The notes under the pieces were generated by a model that was not told the DNA's origin, ran no database searches, and saw only the letters and a program-made list of their open reading frames with translations. Made by a program: the position numbers and the translations under genes. Shown in pieces: positions 53,825 to 63,367 of a DNA stretch of 64,000 bases (the stretch's first letter is position 1; each line of letters opens with the position of its first letter). The stretch comes from Arcanobacterium sp. S3PF19 (lineage in GTDB: Bacteria; Actinomycetota; Actinomycetes; Actinomycetales; Actinomycetaceae): the NCBI RefSeq assembly GCF_000758825.1, contig NZ_JRMX01000015.1:1-64000 (forward strand). The letters run 5' to 3'.

Positions 53825-54256
53825 CTAGAGCACTCCGGGGATGATCTCGTCTTCCAGATCCGCAAACTGCGCTTCATTGTCTGCCAGATAGTCATTCCAG
53901 GCTTTCCGGTCCCAGATTTCTACCCGGTCTCCCGAGCCGATCACCACAAGGTCCCGTTCCAGGTCCGCATAACCGCGCAGAATTGCCGGAATGGTGATCC
54001 GTCCCTGACGGTCCGGAACCTGATCGTTTGCGCCGGAAAGAAACACACGCGTATAGCTGCGCGCCTGTTTCGACGTCAGCGGGGCCTGCTGCAGTTTTTC
54101 CAGCACTTTCGAGAATGCGTCCCGGGAAAACACGTACAGACAGTGTTCCTGGCCCCGGGTAATAACCAATCCGCCGTCCAGCCGGTCGCGGAATTTCGCG
54201 GGAAGGATCAGGCGTCCTTTGTCGTCCAACCGGGGTTCGTACGTACCAAGGAACAC
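53825..54256 (-). CDS. mraZ: transcriptional regulator MraZ
   Basis: 143 aa: two AbrB-like SpoVT folds, each with the D-x-K/Q-GR motif ([17 protein letters not shown] and [17 protein letters not shown]). It binds short direct repeats in its own promoter and adjusts the division cluster. GTG 54256 follows GGAGGTG by four bases. First gene of the cluster; AAAGTGG repeats lie 32-48 bases upstream. Confidence 0.95.
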   Translation of the reverse strand: MFLGTYEPRLDDKGRLILPAKFRDRLDGGLVITRGQEHCLYVFSRDAFSKVLEKLQQAPLTSKQARSYTRVFLSGANDQVPDRQGRITIPAILRGYADLERDLVVIGSGDRVEIWDRKAWNDYLADNEAQFADLEDEIIPGVL

Positions 54257-54265
54257 TTCACACCT

Positions 54266-54304
54266 CCACTCGAAATCGGCTATGTCTCCACTTTACACCA
54301 CTTT
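54266..54304 (-). promoter_or_regulatory. MraZ-box-like repeats before mraZ
   Basis: On the minus strand AAAGTGG occurs at 54298-54304 and 54288-54294, ten bases apart (one helical turn); a degenerate third copy CGAGTGG is at 54266-54272. AAAGTG-type repeats are the documented MraZ site in mollicutes, so autoregulation is likely. Confidence 0.6.
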
Positions 54305-54428
54305 GCACCATAAACAAAGCAAAACACGGCGCATAAAGTTAATAATTTGGCGTAAAAACAAGGAAAAATAGCGTGGAGGAATTCAATTGCGTTTTCCGTA
54401 TTCATGCAAAAACAGGGCGGGCAGACGC

Positions 54429-54461
54429 AAAAAACAGGGCGGACAGAAAAACTGCCCGCCC
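54429..54461 (-). terminator. terminator of the DUF3040 gene
   Basis: On the minus strand GGGCGGGCAG pairs with CTGTCCGCCC (54452-54461 and 54437-54446, one G-T pair), followed by TGTTTTTT. Confidence 0.85.
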
Positions 54462-54476
54462 CGCTGTGAAAAAAAA

Positions 54477-54875
54477 TCAGTGCCTGTCACGATTTTGCAG
54501 TCTGCGAATCCATTCCTCCGCCTGCTTCTGCATAAAATCGGCACCCGCCGGAGGATGCATTTTTTTCCGCGGTCTGCCCGGCCCCACGCGCCGCACAAAA
54601 CCATTGCTTAAATACCAGAAACCGGCAAAAATAACGGCAACTCCCAGCACACCTACAGGAACCAGTTCCGCAGAAACACCGAGCAGCACAATTCCCAGCC
54701 CGCACACGACAACAATCAGCCCGATAATCAGATTTCTTGGCACAACCCCCAAATGCAGCGCCTGTCCGGGGCGCGGAATATCACCGTTGATCCCCTCGCG
54801 AAATTCGGAATCTCCGGACTTAAGCTGCGACTCCAGCTCTTCGAGCATCTTCCGCTCATACTCAGACAAAGCCAT
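54477..54875 (-). CDS. DUF3040 family membrane protein
   Basis: 132 aa. The N-terminal MALSEYERKMLEELESQLKS is the DUF3040 signature; two adjacent helices (LIIGLIVVVCGLGIVLLGV, VPVGVLGVAVIFAGFWYL) and a basic C-terminal tail follow. Function unknown; it is a regular neighbour of mraZ and dinB in actinobacteria. ATG 54875 is preferred to GTG 54881 for its spacing from AAGGAG. Confidence 0.9.
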   Translation of the reverse strand: MALSEYERKMLEELESQLKSGDSEFREGINGDIPRPGQALHLGVVPRNLIIGLIVVVCGLGIVLLGVSAELVPVGVLGVAVIFAGFWYLSNGFVRRVGPGRPRKKMHPPAGADFMQKQAEEWIRRLQNRDRH

Positions 54876-54937
54876 GTCCACTTCTCCTTCGGTTGTCCGC
54901 TTCTTTAAGAATATCTAATCCGACCAAAAAGAAACAG

Positions 54938-56173
54938 TCAGAAAGCAAATCCTGTATTTTTCCCGTCTTCGCCGTACAGTGTGGCAAAACCGGCACTCTT
55001 TGCGCCGAATTTCCGCCGTACCTCATCGAGCGCCGATTCGATTCTGCCGCTGCGGTCGTCCGCATCCAGTGCGGGCTGGAATTCCGAGGCGGCACCGGTC
55101 AGGCGTTCCGCCTTTACGCCTACCAGGCGGACTTTCTGCTTCAGCGGGAGAAGCCGGTCAAACAGCGAAACGGCACTGCGGTATATATCCGCCCCGGAAA
55201 AGCCGGGGACGGCGGCCGCGGCCGAGCGGGTCACGCAGGTAAAATCGGCAAATTTAACTTTTATTCCCACCGCGGAGGCATACATATTCCGGCTGCGCAG
55301 CCTATGCCCCAAAAAATGGCTTTCAGCCAGAATAGCGCGCAGAATTTCCGGGACGGAATCCGTATCCCGGGCAAATGTATGTTCTTTGCCGATGGATTTT
55401 TCACATTTGCGCGGAACAACTTCCCGGCAGTCTTTATTCTCGGCCAGAGCGAGCACTTTCCCGCCCAAAGCGGTACCCAAAATTTTTTGCAGCTGCCGCG
55501 CAGGTGCCGCCAGCACATCCGGCACGGACGTAATGCCGAAACGGGCAAGTTTTTCCGCGCTCCGGCCGCCTATTCCCCACAGATCGCCGACCGACAGTTC
55601 GTTCAGGAAGTCATGGGAACGGTGCGCGGGAATAAGCAGCATCCCATCCGGTTTGGCGTACGCGGAAGCCAGTTTTGCCAAATGCTTGGTGTTGGCAATT
55701 CCCACGGATGCGGGTACGCCCACTTCCCGTTTTATCCGCCGGCGGAGAGAAACGGCAATGTCCCGGGGAGAACCGAAGAGTTTCCCGGCCGAGCGCACGT
55801 CCAAAAACGCCTCATCAACCGAAATCTGCTCAACCGCAGGCGTAAACTGCGAAAAAATATCCATAATCTGCCTTGAAAGTTCCCGGTAAAACCGCATGTC
55901 AACAGGTAAAATAATTAAATCGGGACACTGCCGCACAGCCCGAAACAGAGGAAGGGCGGAATTCACTCCGAAACGGCGTGCCTCATAGGAAGCGGCGGCA
56001 ACCACGCCGCGCTCCCCGCCGCCCACGGCAACCGGTTTCCCGCGCAGCTGCGGATTGCGCAGCAATTCCGCAGATACGAAAAAGGCATCCATATCCACGT
56101 GCAAAATCGGGGTCTGCGAATCGTCGCTTCCCCAATCGCGTTTCATATTCACATTCCGCAGCGTACGCGACAC
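54938..56173 (-). CDS. dinB: DNA polymerase IV (Y family)
   Basis: 411 aa translesion polymerase. The active-site carboxylates are in HVDMDAFFVSAE and SVDEAFLDV; helix-hairpin-helix motifs (LSVGDLWGIGGRSAEKLARFGI) and the little finger (CEKSIGKEHTFARDTDS) are intact. It lacks an obvious beta-clamp motif at the very C-terminus, which ends KNTGFAF. GTG 56173 follows GAGGA at seven bases. No LexA box was seen upstream. Confidence 0.93.
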   Translation of the reverse strand: MSRTLRNVNMKRDWGSDDSQTPILHVDMDAFFVSAELLRNPQLRGKPVAVGGGERGVVAAASYEARRFGVNSALPLFRAVRQCPDLIILPVDMRFYRELSRQIMDIFSQFTPAVEQISVDEAFLDVRSAGKLFGSPRDIAVSLRRRIKREVGVPASVGIANTKHLAKLASAYAKPDGMLLIPAHRSHDFLNELSVGDLWGIGGRSAEKLARFGITSVPDVLAAPARQLQKILGTALGGKVLALAENKDCREVVPRKCEKSIGKEHTFARDTDSVPEILRAILAESHFLGHRLRSRNMYASAVGIKVKFADFTCVTRSAAAAVPGFSGADIYRSAVSLFDRLLPLKQKVRLVGVKAERLTGAASEFQPALDADDRSGRIESALDEVRRKFGAKSAGFATLYGEDGKNTGFAF

Positions 56174-56223
56174 TTATTTTTCCTCACCGAACACCGGCCT
56201 TCCGTCCCGTGGAATACCCAAAA

Positions 56224-57366
56224 TCAGTAGTGGTGTTTCCCTCTTCGCCGGGGAGAGTTTTTCCCCTGCGGCAAAATCTGTGCATCATTTGAGCCCCGCA
56301 CATTTTTTCTCTCTGCGGCGCAGGCTTTGGGCGAAGACGAAAGATCGGTTTTCTCCGCGGCGTGTTTTGCCCGGCGTTTCCGCCGCGGCCCGGCATCTGC
56401 GGTATTGGTCATCGCGGAAATTCTGTTTTTCCCGAATTTGTTTTTTTCACTTTCGCAAGACGCCAGCTTATCCCGCAGATTCCCCGTCTGGCCGGCAAGA
56501 AAACGCTCTGCGGCAATACCGATTTCCTCAAAAGTCGGCACCCTGATTCCGTCCTCGGAAGTACTGGCAAACCTCATTTCTTCCGGATTTGCGTCGTACT
56601 CTTCTTCCAGTTTTGCAACCAACTGCGCGATATCCCCGCCGGAATCCATAAGCTGCGCAAAAGCCTGCTCCTGCCTGTCCTCAAACTGTTCCAGGTCGCC
56701 CAGGGGCAGACTCGGCCCGCCCAGGTCGGCCGTCATTTTCGCCAAAGCCAGGGCTCCCGAAATAAAAGGCGTGCCGGACTGCGCGATGTAAAAAGGAACC
56801 CGAACCCGTAAATTTGTCACCGACAGATCGTCCTTTGCCGCCGCAAATTCAAAATAATCGCTCAGTGCGGCATAATGCTCCGCCTGACCCTGCACATATT
56901 TCACCCCGGGATGGAATTTCGTCGAGCGCAGAAGCATATCGGCAGGACGCGTATGGGGCACCGCGGCCGCCATCGCCGCAAAGGAAAACACCTTTTTCAC
57001 CCGAAAATCCTTCACAATCCGGATTAAATCCCGGCATATTTCCGCCCATCTGAAATCCGGTTCCTGCCCGCACAGATAGAGAAAATTAACGCCTCTGATA
57101 TCCGTGACAAGCTTCAGATTCAGTGCCGCCGTAACGAAATCGGCAATTTTTCCGTCCCGGTAGGTAACTATCGGACGCTGCGCACGGTAATCAAAAATTT
57201 CATCGCTGTCGAAAGAGGCAATCTCAGCCGAATCCAAATCTGATATCGCAGCATCCAGTGCCTGCATCACGTGCCCTGCGTCCACGAGGGGATCAAGGAG
57301 GTTGATAAGAAGCGAGTCAATTTCAATTCCCGATTTAATCGGCTCATATCTAAACAGATGCGGCAC
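56224..57366 (-). CDS. PAC2 family protein
   Basis: 380 aa. Residues 1-270 match the PAC2 (proteasome assembly chaperone 2) fold: HVMQALDAAISDL, DFVTAALNLKLVTDIRGVNFLYLCGQEPDF and VRVPFYIAQSGTPFISGALAL. The C-terminal 90 residues are Lys/Arg/Ala-rich and probably disordered. Bacterial members are common in actinobacteria, function unsettled. GTG 57366 follows GGAG by eight bases; a TACAAT -10 lies about 35 bases upstream. Divergent from the HelD-like gene. Confidence 0.85.
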   Translation of the reverse strand: MPHLFRYEPIKSGIEIDSLLINLLDPLVDAGHVMQALDAAISDLDSAEIASFDSDEIFDYRAQRPIVTYRDGKIADFVTAALNLKLVTDIRGVNFLYLCGQEPDFRWAEICRDLIRIVKDFRVKKVFSFAAMAAAVPHTRPADMLLRSTKFHPGVKYVQGQAEHYAALSDYFEFAAAKDDLSVTNLRVRVPFYIAQSGTPFISGALALAKMTADLGGPSLPLGDLEQFEDRQEQAFAQLMDSGGDIAQLVAKLEEEYDANPEEMRFASTSEDGIRVPTFEEIGIAAERFLAGQTGNLRDKLASCESEKNKFGKNRISAMTNTADAGPRRKRRAKHAAEKTDLSSSPKACAAERKNVRGSNDAQILPQGKNSPRRRGKHHY

Positions 57367-57401
57367 CGGACTCTCCTCTCAGCCTATTTTTTCGATACTA
57401 T

Positions 57402-57407
57402 ATTGTA
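57402..57407 (-). promoter_or_regulatory. candidate -10 element of the PAC2 gene
   Basis: TACAAT on the minus strand, giving a start near 57395 and a leader of about 30 bases; no clear -35. Confidence 0.4.
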
Positions 57408-57605
57408 GCGTGACCTACCGTGGGAAAAACGTTTCCGCCGCAGATCCGTCCGTTATTTTCCCAACAGCTTATTTTTCGCCCAACGGAAAAAAGCTGCCGG
57501 CACAAAGATGACATCCCGTCCAAAATCGGCGATAATTGAGGAACTGCCACGAAACGCAGGCAATGTAAAAACCGTTTAATTCAACAGAAGAAAGCGAATT
57601 TTTCC

Positions 57606-59858
57606 GTGCGTCCCAATTCCGCATCAGAATCCGATTCCGTGCCCGAAGAATGTTTGCAGACGCAGCGGGAGGCAATCGCCGAAGAACAGCATTTTGCCGA
57701 TTTTGCCTACGCCAATCTGGACCGGCAGATAGCCGGATACACAAAGCAGCTGGAACGCACGCGCGGCCGGGGAGCGTCCGGCACGCCGGCGGCCCGCAGC
57801 GAACGGGATTCTTTTGCCGGGCATTACGAAGACAACATCACCCGGCTGAAAACCGTGGAAAACAGGCTCATTTTGGGCAGCCTGGAATTCGATTCCGGTT
57901 CCCGCACGCATATCGGACGCACCACGCTGCGCGACCCGAGGCAAAACATTATTCTCACAGACTGGCGCGCACCCCAATGCGAAGCCTTCTACCGGGCGAC
58001 ACCCGTTGACCGGCAGGGAGTTACGCGCAGGCGTCATATTCAGACCAGATTCAGAACCGTGGTCGGCGTGGAAGACGAACTGCTGGACACTTCGTCAAAA
58101 ACCGCCGAAGCCCTCCCCCTGACGGGCGAAGGCGCTCTTTTTGCCGCAATGAACAGGGCACGCGACGGCAGAATGGGAGATATCGTCTCCACGATTCAGG
58201 CCGAGCAGGACCGGATTATCCGCTCTCCCCTACAGGGAATTTTGGTGGTACAGGGCGGCCCGGGCACGGGAAAAACAGCCGTTGCGCTGCACCGCGCCGC
58301 ATACCTGCTCTATACTTTCCGCGCACAGCTGGAAAATTCCGGCGTTCTTATCATCGGTCCCTCGCCGCAGTTTTTGCGCTACATCGAACGCGTGCTCCCC
58401 TCTCTGGGGGAATCCGGCGTAGTTTCACGCACCGTCTTTGAGCTGCTGCCCGGCATCCGTGCGGACCACACGGACGGCGAAGAGGCAGCCGCGCTGAAGG
58501 GAAACGGAATTTGGAAAAAGATATGCGCGCGCGCCGTGCGCCAAATTCTGCAGCGCCCCCTGACTCACGCCGTGGCTTTCCGCGTATCGGGAAAAACCGT
58601 TTCGCTGCGCCCCCATGAGGTTGCCCGGGCCGCGGAACGCGCGCGCCGCAGCGGAAAACCGCATAACGAAGCGCGCAATATATACGCAAAAACACTGGTC
58701 ACTCTGTTGGCGGAAAAACTGGCGGCACGGCTGGAAACCGATTTGAAAAGCCATGAATGGATTTACACCGACATCGCCTCCGATCCGCAGATCCGCCGGG
58801 AAATAAACCTGCACTGGCTGCCCGCATCCCCACTGTGGCTTTTGGAACACATTCTGGCCCGCCCGGCACTGTTTGCGCAGATCGCGCCCGAGCTGAGTCC
58901 CCGACAGCGCAAATTGCTGTACCGCGCGAAGGGAAGCGGTGTTTCCCGGGCCGACATCGCAATTCTCGACGAACTGGCAATGCATCTCGGGCCTTTGACC
59001 GACAACTGTGAACAGCGGCGGCGTGAGCTTGCCGCCTCCGAGGAAAAGAATCTCGACGCCTATATCGGCGATACGATGTCGGCGATGGGTTTGGGCGGGG
59101 GAATTGTCAGTGCCCGAACCATTGCGCAGCGTCACCGGCCCGCGGCACGCTACACATCGACGGCGCAGCGTGCCGCGGAAGACCGTTCGTGGACCTACGG
59201 ACACGTGGTGGTGGACGAAGCCCAGGAGCTGACCGAAATGCAGTGGAGAATGATTTTCCGGCGCAATCCGAAACATTCGATGACGGTTGTCGGAGACCTT
59301 GACCAGCGCACCGCAGGCGCGCCAAAAGGCGGCTGGCAGGATCTGCTCGGGGAAAAGGACCACAGCCTCAGCGTGCAGAAACTGTCTGTAAGCTACCGGA
59401 CTCCCGCAACAATTTTAAATTATGCGGCACAAAAAATGCGCGGGCTGGGAATTGCCGTGGATCCTATCCGCGCCGCGCGCGACATTCCAAACAGTCTGCG
59501 CGAGATCACGGCAGATCCCGGAGCGGATCTTTCCGCACTGCGCAAAACAGTGAAAGACACGGTTGCCGGGCAGCTGCGCTATCTCGACGGGGAATACGGA
59601 ACGGGATTGGGAACGGTGGCCGTGATCGCACCGAAGTCCCTGTCCGGACAGCTGAAATTTCCCTCCTCCGACGCGCGCGTGCGGTTCGTGACGCCGCAGG
59701 GCGCAAAAGGCCTGGAATACGACGTCGTCATTCTGCTCGGGGAAAAGGAAATTGCAGAAAATGCCCCCGGCGATTTATATGTGGCTCTCACCCGCGCAAC
59801 CAGGCATCTTGTGATAATCCGCCGCCGCGCCGGGCACACCCGGGGTCAGTGCGGGTGA
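57606..59858 (+). CDS. HelD/HelR-type UvrD-like helicase, RNA polymerase-associated
   Basis: 750 aa superfamily 1 ATPase. An N-terminal coiled-coil arm (residues 10-75) is followed by IILTDWRAPQCEAFYRATP, the family hallmark, then Walker A GGPGTGKTA near 217-225, a large insert, VVDEAQEL near 536, VVGDLDQRT, SYRTPATILNYA and the C-terminal LYVALTRATRHLVII. Actinobacterial HelD/HelR proteins pull stalled RNA polymerase off DNA, and some give rifampicin tolerance. I found no rifampicin-associated element upstream. The start GTG 57606 has a poor ribosome binding site; a later start is possible. Confidence 0.9.
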   Translation: MRPNSASESDSVPEECLQTQREAIAEEQHFADFAYANLDRQIAGYTKQLERTRGRGASGTPAARSERDSFAGHYEDNITRLKTVENRLILGSLEFDSGSRTHIGRTTLRDPRQNIILTDWRAPQCEAFYRATPVDRQGVTRRRHIQTRFRTVVGVEDELLDTSSKTAEALPLTGEGALFAAMNRARDGRMGDIVSTIQAEQDRIIRSPLQGILVVQGGPGTGKTAVALHRAAYLLYTFRAQLENSGVLIIGPSPQFLRYIERVLPSLGESGVVSRTVFELLPGIRADHTDGEEAAALKGNGIWKKICARAVRQILQRPLTHAVAFRVSGKTVSLRPHEVARAAERARRSGKPHNEARNIYAKTLVTLLAEKLAARLETDLKSHEWIYTDIASDPQIRREINLHWLPASPLWLLEHILARPALFAQIAPELSPRQRKLLYRAKGSGVSRADIAILDELAMHLGPLTDNCEQRRRELAASEEKNLDAYIGDTMSAMGLGGGIVSARTIAQRHRPAARYTSTAQRAAEDRSWTYGHVVVDEAQELTEMQWRMIFRRNPKHSMTVVGDLDQRTAGAPKGGWQDLLGEKDHSLSVQKLSVSYRTPATILNYAAQKMRGLGIAVDPIRAARDIPNSLREITADPGADLSALRKTVKDTVAGQLRYLDGEYGTGLGTVAVIAPKSLSGQLKFPSSDARVRFVTPQGAKGLEYDVVILLGEKEIAENAPGDLYVALTRATRHLVIIRRRAGHTRGQCG

Positions 59859-59929
59859 TTTTGCGTTCGGATAATTACCCGGATTCTTCTCGGGAAGCGG
59901 ACAGTGTGAAGAACCATACGGACTGCGAA

Positions 59930-59959
59930 TTGACGCCCGACATAAAAAATCGTCATAAT
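59930..59959 (+). promoter_or_regulatory. promoter of the acyl-CoA ligase gene
   Basis: TTGACG (59930-59935) and CATAAT (59954-59959) with an 18-base spacer, 31 bases before the start codon. Confidence 0.6.
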
Positions 59960-59990
59960 TCTAGTTAGTGTCAATATCTTCGGAGGGACA

Positions 59991-62000
59991 ATGAACGATC
60001 TTCTTAAAGAGGCCCACAAACACTATCCCAAAACGGTACCGACGCGGATCATTCCGCCCACACACACGGTATCCGACGTGTTTGAAGCGGCCGTACACGA
60101 TTTTCCGCAAAACATCGCCATTGATTTCCTCGGACGCGAATTCACATACAAAGAACTGTACGAACAGATAAAGCGCGCCGCTTCCGTGCTCAGTATGTGC
60201 GGCGTGCGCAGGGGGGATGCCGTTTCCCTGATGCTCCCCAACTGCCCCCAGCATTATGTCGCATTCTACGCCCTGTCCTACCTGGGTGCCGTTGTTTCCG
60301 AACACAATCCGCTCGCCCCGCCCGCACAGCTGAAAGAACAGCTGGAGCGAATATCCCCGCGTGTGGTGGTGGCATGGGAGCAGACCGCGGAAAAGCTGGC
60401 AAAAGCGGGCGTGCTGCGCCCATACACCTGCCTGGCCGTCGACATCACCAGGGCACTTCCCCGCAAATCGCAGTTTCTGCTTAAACTTCCGATCAAAGCG
60501 GCAAAAAAACAGCGTGCGAAAATGCGCGGCAAAGTTCCTCCCGAGGCATATTCCTGGGACGACCGGGTGGCGGCGGCCTATCCGATGCATTTCCATCCCG
60601 AAATGCACTCCGGGCAGGACGACATTGCCGTTCTGATCCAAACCGGCGGCACGACGGGCACACCGAAAGCGGTGGCGCTGACACACCGCAACATAGTTTC
60701 CAACGCCGCCCAGGTTTTGCTCTGGCTCGATTCGTTTAAACGGGGAAAGGAAACCGTGGGCGCGGTTTTGCCATTCTTCCACGCTTTCGGACTGCAGCTG
60801 TCTCTGTCGGTCTGCGTCTCCCTGGCCGCCACCCAGGTTATGCTTCCCGCATTCGATCCGGAACTGCTTTTGGCCGGCAACAGCCGCCACCCGATCACGT
60901 TCCTATGCGGCGTCGCCCCCATGTTCAGAAGAATTCTGAAAGTGGCACACGAAAAACAGATTTCTTCGCTGCCCTCAATCAGATTTTCGGTCAGCGGAGC
61001 AATGCCGCTGCCCCGGGAACTGGCCGAAGAATGGGAAAAATTTACCGGCGGCTTCCTGATTGAAGGCTACGGGATGAGCGAATGCAGCCCTGTTTTGTGC
61101 GCATCTCCGCTAAATGCGAACCGCCGCCCTTCCACGCTGGGAGTCCCGCTGCCCTCCACGGAAATCAGAATTGCGGATCCGGAAAATCCGGATCTGGATG
61201 TGGCGCCCGGAGAAGTGGGAGAACTTCTGGTCCGCGGCCCGCAGGTTTTTCCCGGATATTTCAACGATCCGAAGGAAACGAAACTGTGTTTCCACAACGG
61301 ATGGCTGTGCACGGGCGATTTGGTCACCTGCTCGGACGGATTTATTGTGATGGCAGACCGCCGTAAGGAAATGATTATCAACGGCGGATTTAACGTTTAC
61401 CCTTCCGAAGTGGAACAGGCGATACGCGATATGGACGGCGTGGAAGACGTGGCCGTGGTGGGAATGCCCAACGGATCTCTGGGGGAAATGGTTGTCGCGG
61501 CCCTGGTTCTCAAACCGGGTGCGGCAGTGGACCTGGACGCTGTGCGCAAATGGAGCGAATCCAAACTCTCCCACTACGCAATGCCGAAAGCCATCGCGAT
61601 TTTGGACGATCTTCCGCGCTCCCAGCTGGGGAAAGTTATGCGCAGAAATGTCCGCGACCAGCTGCAGAATTTCCAGCTGATTTCCGGTGAATTGCGTCAG
61701 AAACTCAGCGAGGCTTCATCCAACGCCGCCGAAATTCTGGATTCCTACCTGCAGACTCTGCGGGAAAAAACAAACAGCTCGGCCGAAGACTGGAAAGAGT
61801 GGCTGGAAAACAACAATGCCACTTTGGAAGGATTTAAAAATTGGCTGACCGAGCAGGTAAAGAGAAACACGGAAGTGAAAAAAGAAGAAGTGGAGAAGGA
61901 AGCGGCACACCACGGATTCAGCACCGATACATTCTTTGAGTGGCTGCGGAACAAAACAGGGAAAGCGGGAGATACAGGCAGCCGGGAAGAACAGAAATAA
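59991..62000 (+). CDS. AMP-forming long-chain acyl-CoA ligase with C-terminal extension
   Basis: 669 aa. ANL-family enzyme that activates a carboxylic acid as acyl-AMP and passes it to CoA. P-loop IQTGGTTGTPKAVALTHRN (about 218-236), GYGMSECSPVL (about 358), WLCTGDLV, the hinge DRRKEMIINGGFNVYPSE (about 452-469) and the catalytic Lys in SQLGKVMRR (about 548) are all present. The order fits FadD-type fatty-acid ligases. After the enzyme ends near 555 comes a 115-residue charged, helical tail (LQNFQLISGELRQKLSEA onward) not typical of FadD. GGAGGGAC precedes ATG 59991. Confidence 0.88.
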   Translation: MNDLLKEAHKHYPKTVPTRIIPPTHTVSDVFEAAVHDFPQNIAIDFLGREFTYKELYEQIKRAASVLSMCGVRRGDAVSLMLPNCPQHYVAFYALSYLGAVVSEHNPLAPPAQLKEQLERISPRVVVAWEQTAEKLAKAGVLRPYTCLAVDITRALPRKSQFLLKLPIKAAKKQRAKMRGKVPPEAYSWDDRVAAAYPMHFHPEMHSGQDDIAVLIQTGGTTGTPKAVALTHRNIVSNAAQVLLWLDSFKRGKETVGAVLPFFHAFGLQLSLSVCVSLAATQVMLPAFDPELLLAGNSRHPITFLCGVAPMFRRILKVAHEKQISSLPSIRFSVSGAMPLPRELAEEWEKFTGGFLIEGYGMSECSPVLCASPLNANRRPSTLGVPLPSTEIRIADPENPDLDVAPGEVGELLVRGPQVFPGYFNDPKETKLCFHNGWLCTGDLVTCSDGFIVMADRRKEMIINGGFNVYPSEVEQAIRDMDGVEDVAVVGMPNGSLGEMVVAALVLKPGAAVDLDAVRKWSESKLSHYAMPKAIAILDDLPRSQLGKVMRRNVRDQLQNFQLISGELRQKLSEASSNAAEILDSYLQTLREKTNSSAEDWKEWLENNNATLEGFKNWLTEQVKRNTEVKKEEVEKEAAHHGFSTDTFFEWLRNKTGKAGDTGSREEQK

Positions 62001-62119
62001 ACACGGAAAACGCCGGGCGAAAATCCCGGACCCCGGCCCGGAGCCACCCACCCGCAAACCGAGCGTATTCCGCAGCAACAGGCAGCGGCAGACATATCGG
62101 TATGCGGACCGGTTTTCGA

Positions 62120-62572
62120 TTAGTTTTCGGACTCGTTTCGCAGACTTTGGATCGCCTTTTCAAAATCATCCAGGGAATCAAAGTTTGAATAAACGGAGGC
62201 GAAACGCAAAAAGGCAATCTGATCCAGTTTTCGCAGCGGCTTTAGGATCGCGCGCCCAATCTCTTCGGTTCCGACCTGAGAAGCTCCCGTGAGGCGGATC
62301 GTCTCTTCCACCTGCTGCGCCAAAACAGTCAGATCGTCATCCGAAACGGGTCTTCCCTGGCAGGACTTGCGCACACCCGCAATGATTTTTTCCCGGCTGA
62401 ATGGTTCTGTTGCACCGGAACGTTTTACCACACCCAAAGAAGCAGTCTCTGTTGTGGTAAACCGTTTTTTGCATTTCGGACATTCGCGCCTGCGTCTGAT
62501 TGAAGTTCCGTCCTCACTGCTGCGGGTATCAATCACACGCGAATCTGCATAATGACAAAATGGGCAGTACAT
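62120..62572 (-). CDS. nrdR: transcriptional repressor NrdR
   Basis: 150 aa, full length. Zinc ribbon C3-P-F-C6 with CPKCKKRF, then the ATP-cone domain ([24 protein letters not shown] to the C-terminus). It senses dATP/ATP and represses ribonucleotide reductase genes, none of which are in the window. No ribosome binding site is seen; TATAAA near 62591-62596 on the minus strand is a possible -10 with a 17-base leader. Neighbour of the lexA divergon, as in many actinobacteria. Confidence 0.95.
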   Translation of the reverse strand: MYCPFCHYADSRVIDTRSSEDGTSIRRRRECPKCKKRFTTTETASLGVVKRSGATEPFSREKIIAGVRKSCQGRPVSDDDLTVLAQQVEETIRLTGASQVGTEEIGRAILKPLRKLDQIAFLRFASVYSNFDSLDDFEKAIQSLRNESEN

Positions 62573-62782
62573 ACCGTCAAGGTATCCGGTTTATACAGGA
62601 AATGCAAATCGAAACCCTGCTGCCAAACCACGGATTGCAAACTCCGATTAGAAAACCTGCCCCGGCAGCGGATACGAAACCCTGTCACCCAATCTAAACC
62701 ACGTTGCCCGATTTAAACCGAAAGCCGTTTTGCCGCGGAAACAAATCCTTTCCCGTTCAGCGCAGACAAAAATACCTCCTAA
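62573..62782. other. non-coding gap between nrdR and the SOS membrane protein gene
   Basis: About 210 bases with no supported gene. It contains the nrdR promoter region and, near 62770-62780, an AT-rich stretch just past the end of the membrane protein gene. No NrdR box was recognised. Confidence 0.4.
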
Positions 62783-63352
62783 TTAAAGAAGCAGCGGAGA
62801 GGCGGCAGGGCCGGCGCTCCCGGCCGTGGGATAAATAACGGACCCAAACAGCAAATCGATGCAGGAAACCGCCAGACCGAAAAGAAGCAGGAAAAACAGC
62901 AGCGTAAAAGCTATCTTTACGGCAGGAGACATACAGAGTGCCACAACGCTCCGGAGAAAGGATACATCATCGGATACACCGCCTGAATTCCGAACCGGAG
63001 AAACCGGACGCCGGCGCGGCATGCGGTTTAAATCCGGCATACGGACCGCGCTGACGCCAAACTGTTCGCCTGCGAACCCGTCCGCAACTGCGAGAACAAT
63101 TCCCCGCCGCGATTTTCTCCTGTCGGGACGGACAATTCTGTTTGGCGCGGCATCTTCCCTTCCGCCGGCCCCCGCAGCGGGGACCTGAGGAAAATACGCC
63201 TCGTCGGAATGTACCGCACGCAGCTTCACCCGCGCCGGCTCCGAAGTCGGCTTACCGGCAGGAACGCAGGACCCGACGCTTTTTTTCGCCCGGTTTGCGG
63301 ACAGCGGCACATAATGCCCGCACAGTGCGGCAGAACCTCTGACAGTACCCAT
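62783..63352 (-). CDS. SOS-controlled single-pass membrane protein in the DivS/Rv2719c position
   Basis: 189 aa. A basic, probably disordered cytoplasmic region of about 143 aa, one helix (AVKIAFTLLFFLLLFGLAV, about 144-165), and only about 20 residues outside. No LysM domain, unlike Rv2719c of Mycobacterium tuberculosis. No sequence family recognised. It is divergent from lexA and next to nrdR, the place held in actinobacteria by SOS-induced division inhibitors (DivS, Rv2719c). ATG 63352 has GAGG six bases upstream, and two LexA boxes lie 16-44 bases before it. A division-blocking role is inferred from context. Confidence 0.6.
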   Translation of the reverse strand: MGTVRGSAALCGHYVPLSANRAKKSVGSCVPAGKPTSEPARVKLRAVHSDEAYFPQVPAAGAGGREDAAPNRIVRPDRRKSRRGIVLAVADGFAGEQFGVSAVRMPDLNRMPRRRPVSPVRNSGGVSDDVSFLRSVVALCMSPAVKIAFTLLFFLLLFGLAVSCIDLLFGSVIYPTAGSAGPAASPLLL

Positions 63353-63367
63353 ATCTTTCCTCGCTTT

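Noticed and set aside
57367-57605. Rifampicin-associated element upstream of the HelD-like gene
   Set aside because: No inverted repeat of the known type was found in the 239-base gap.
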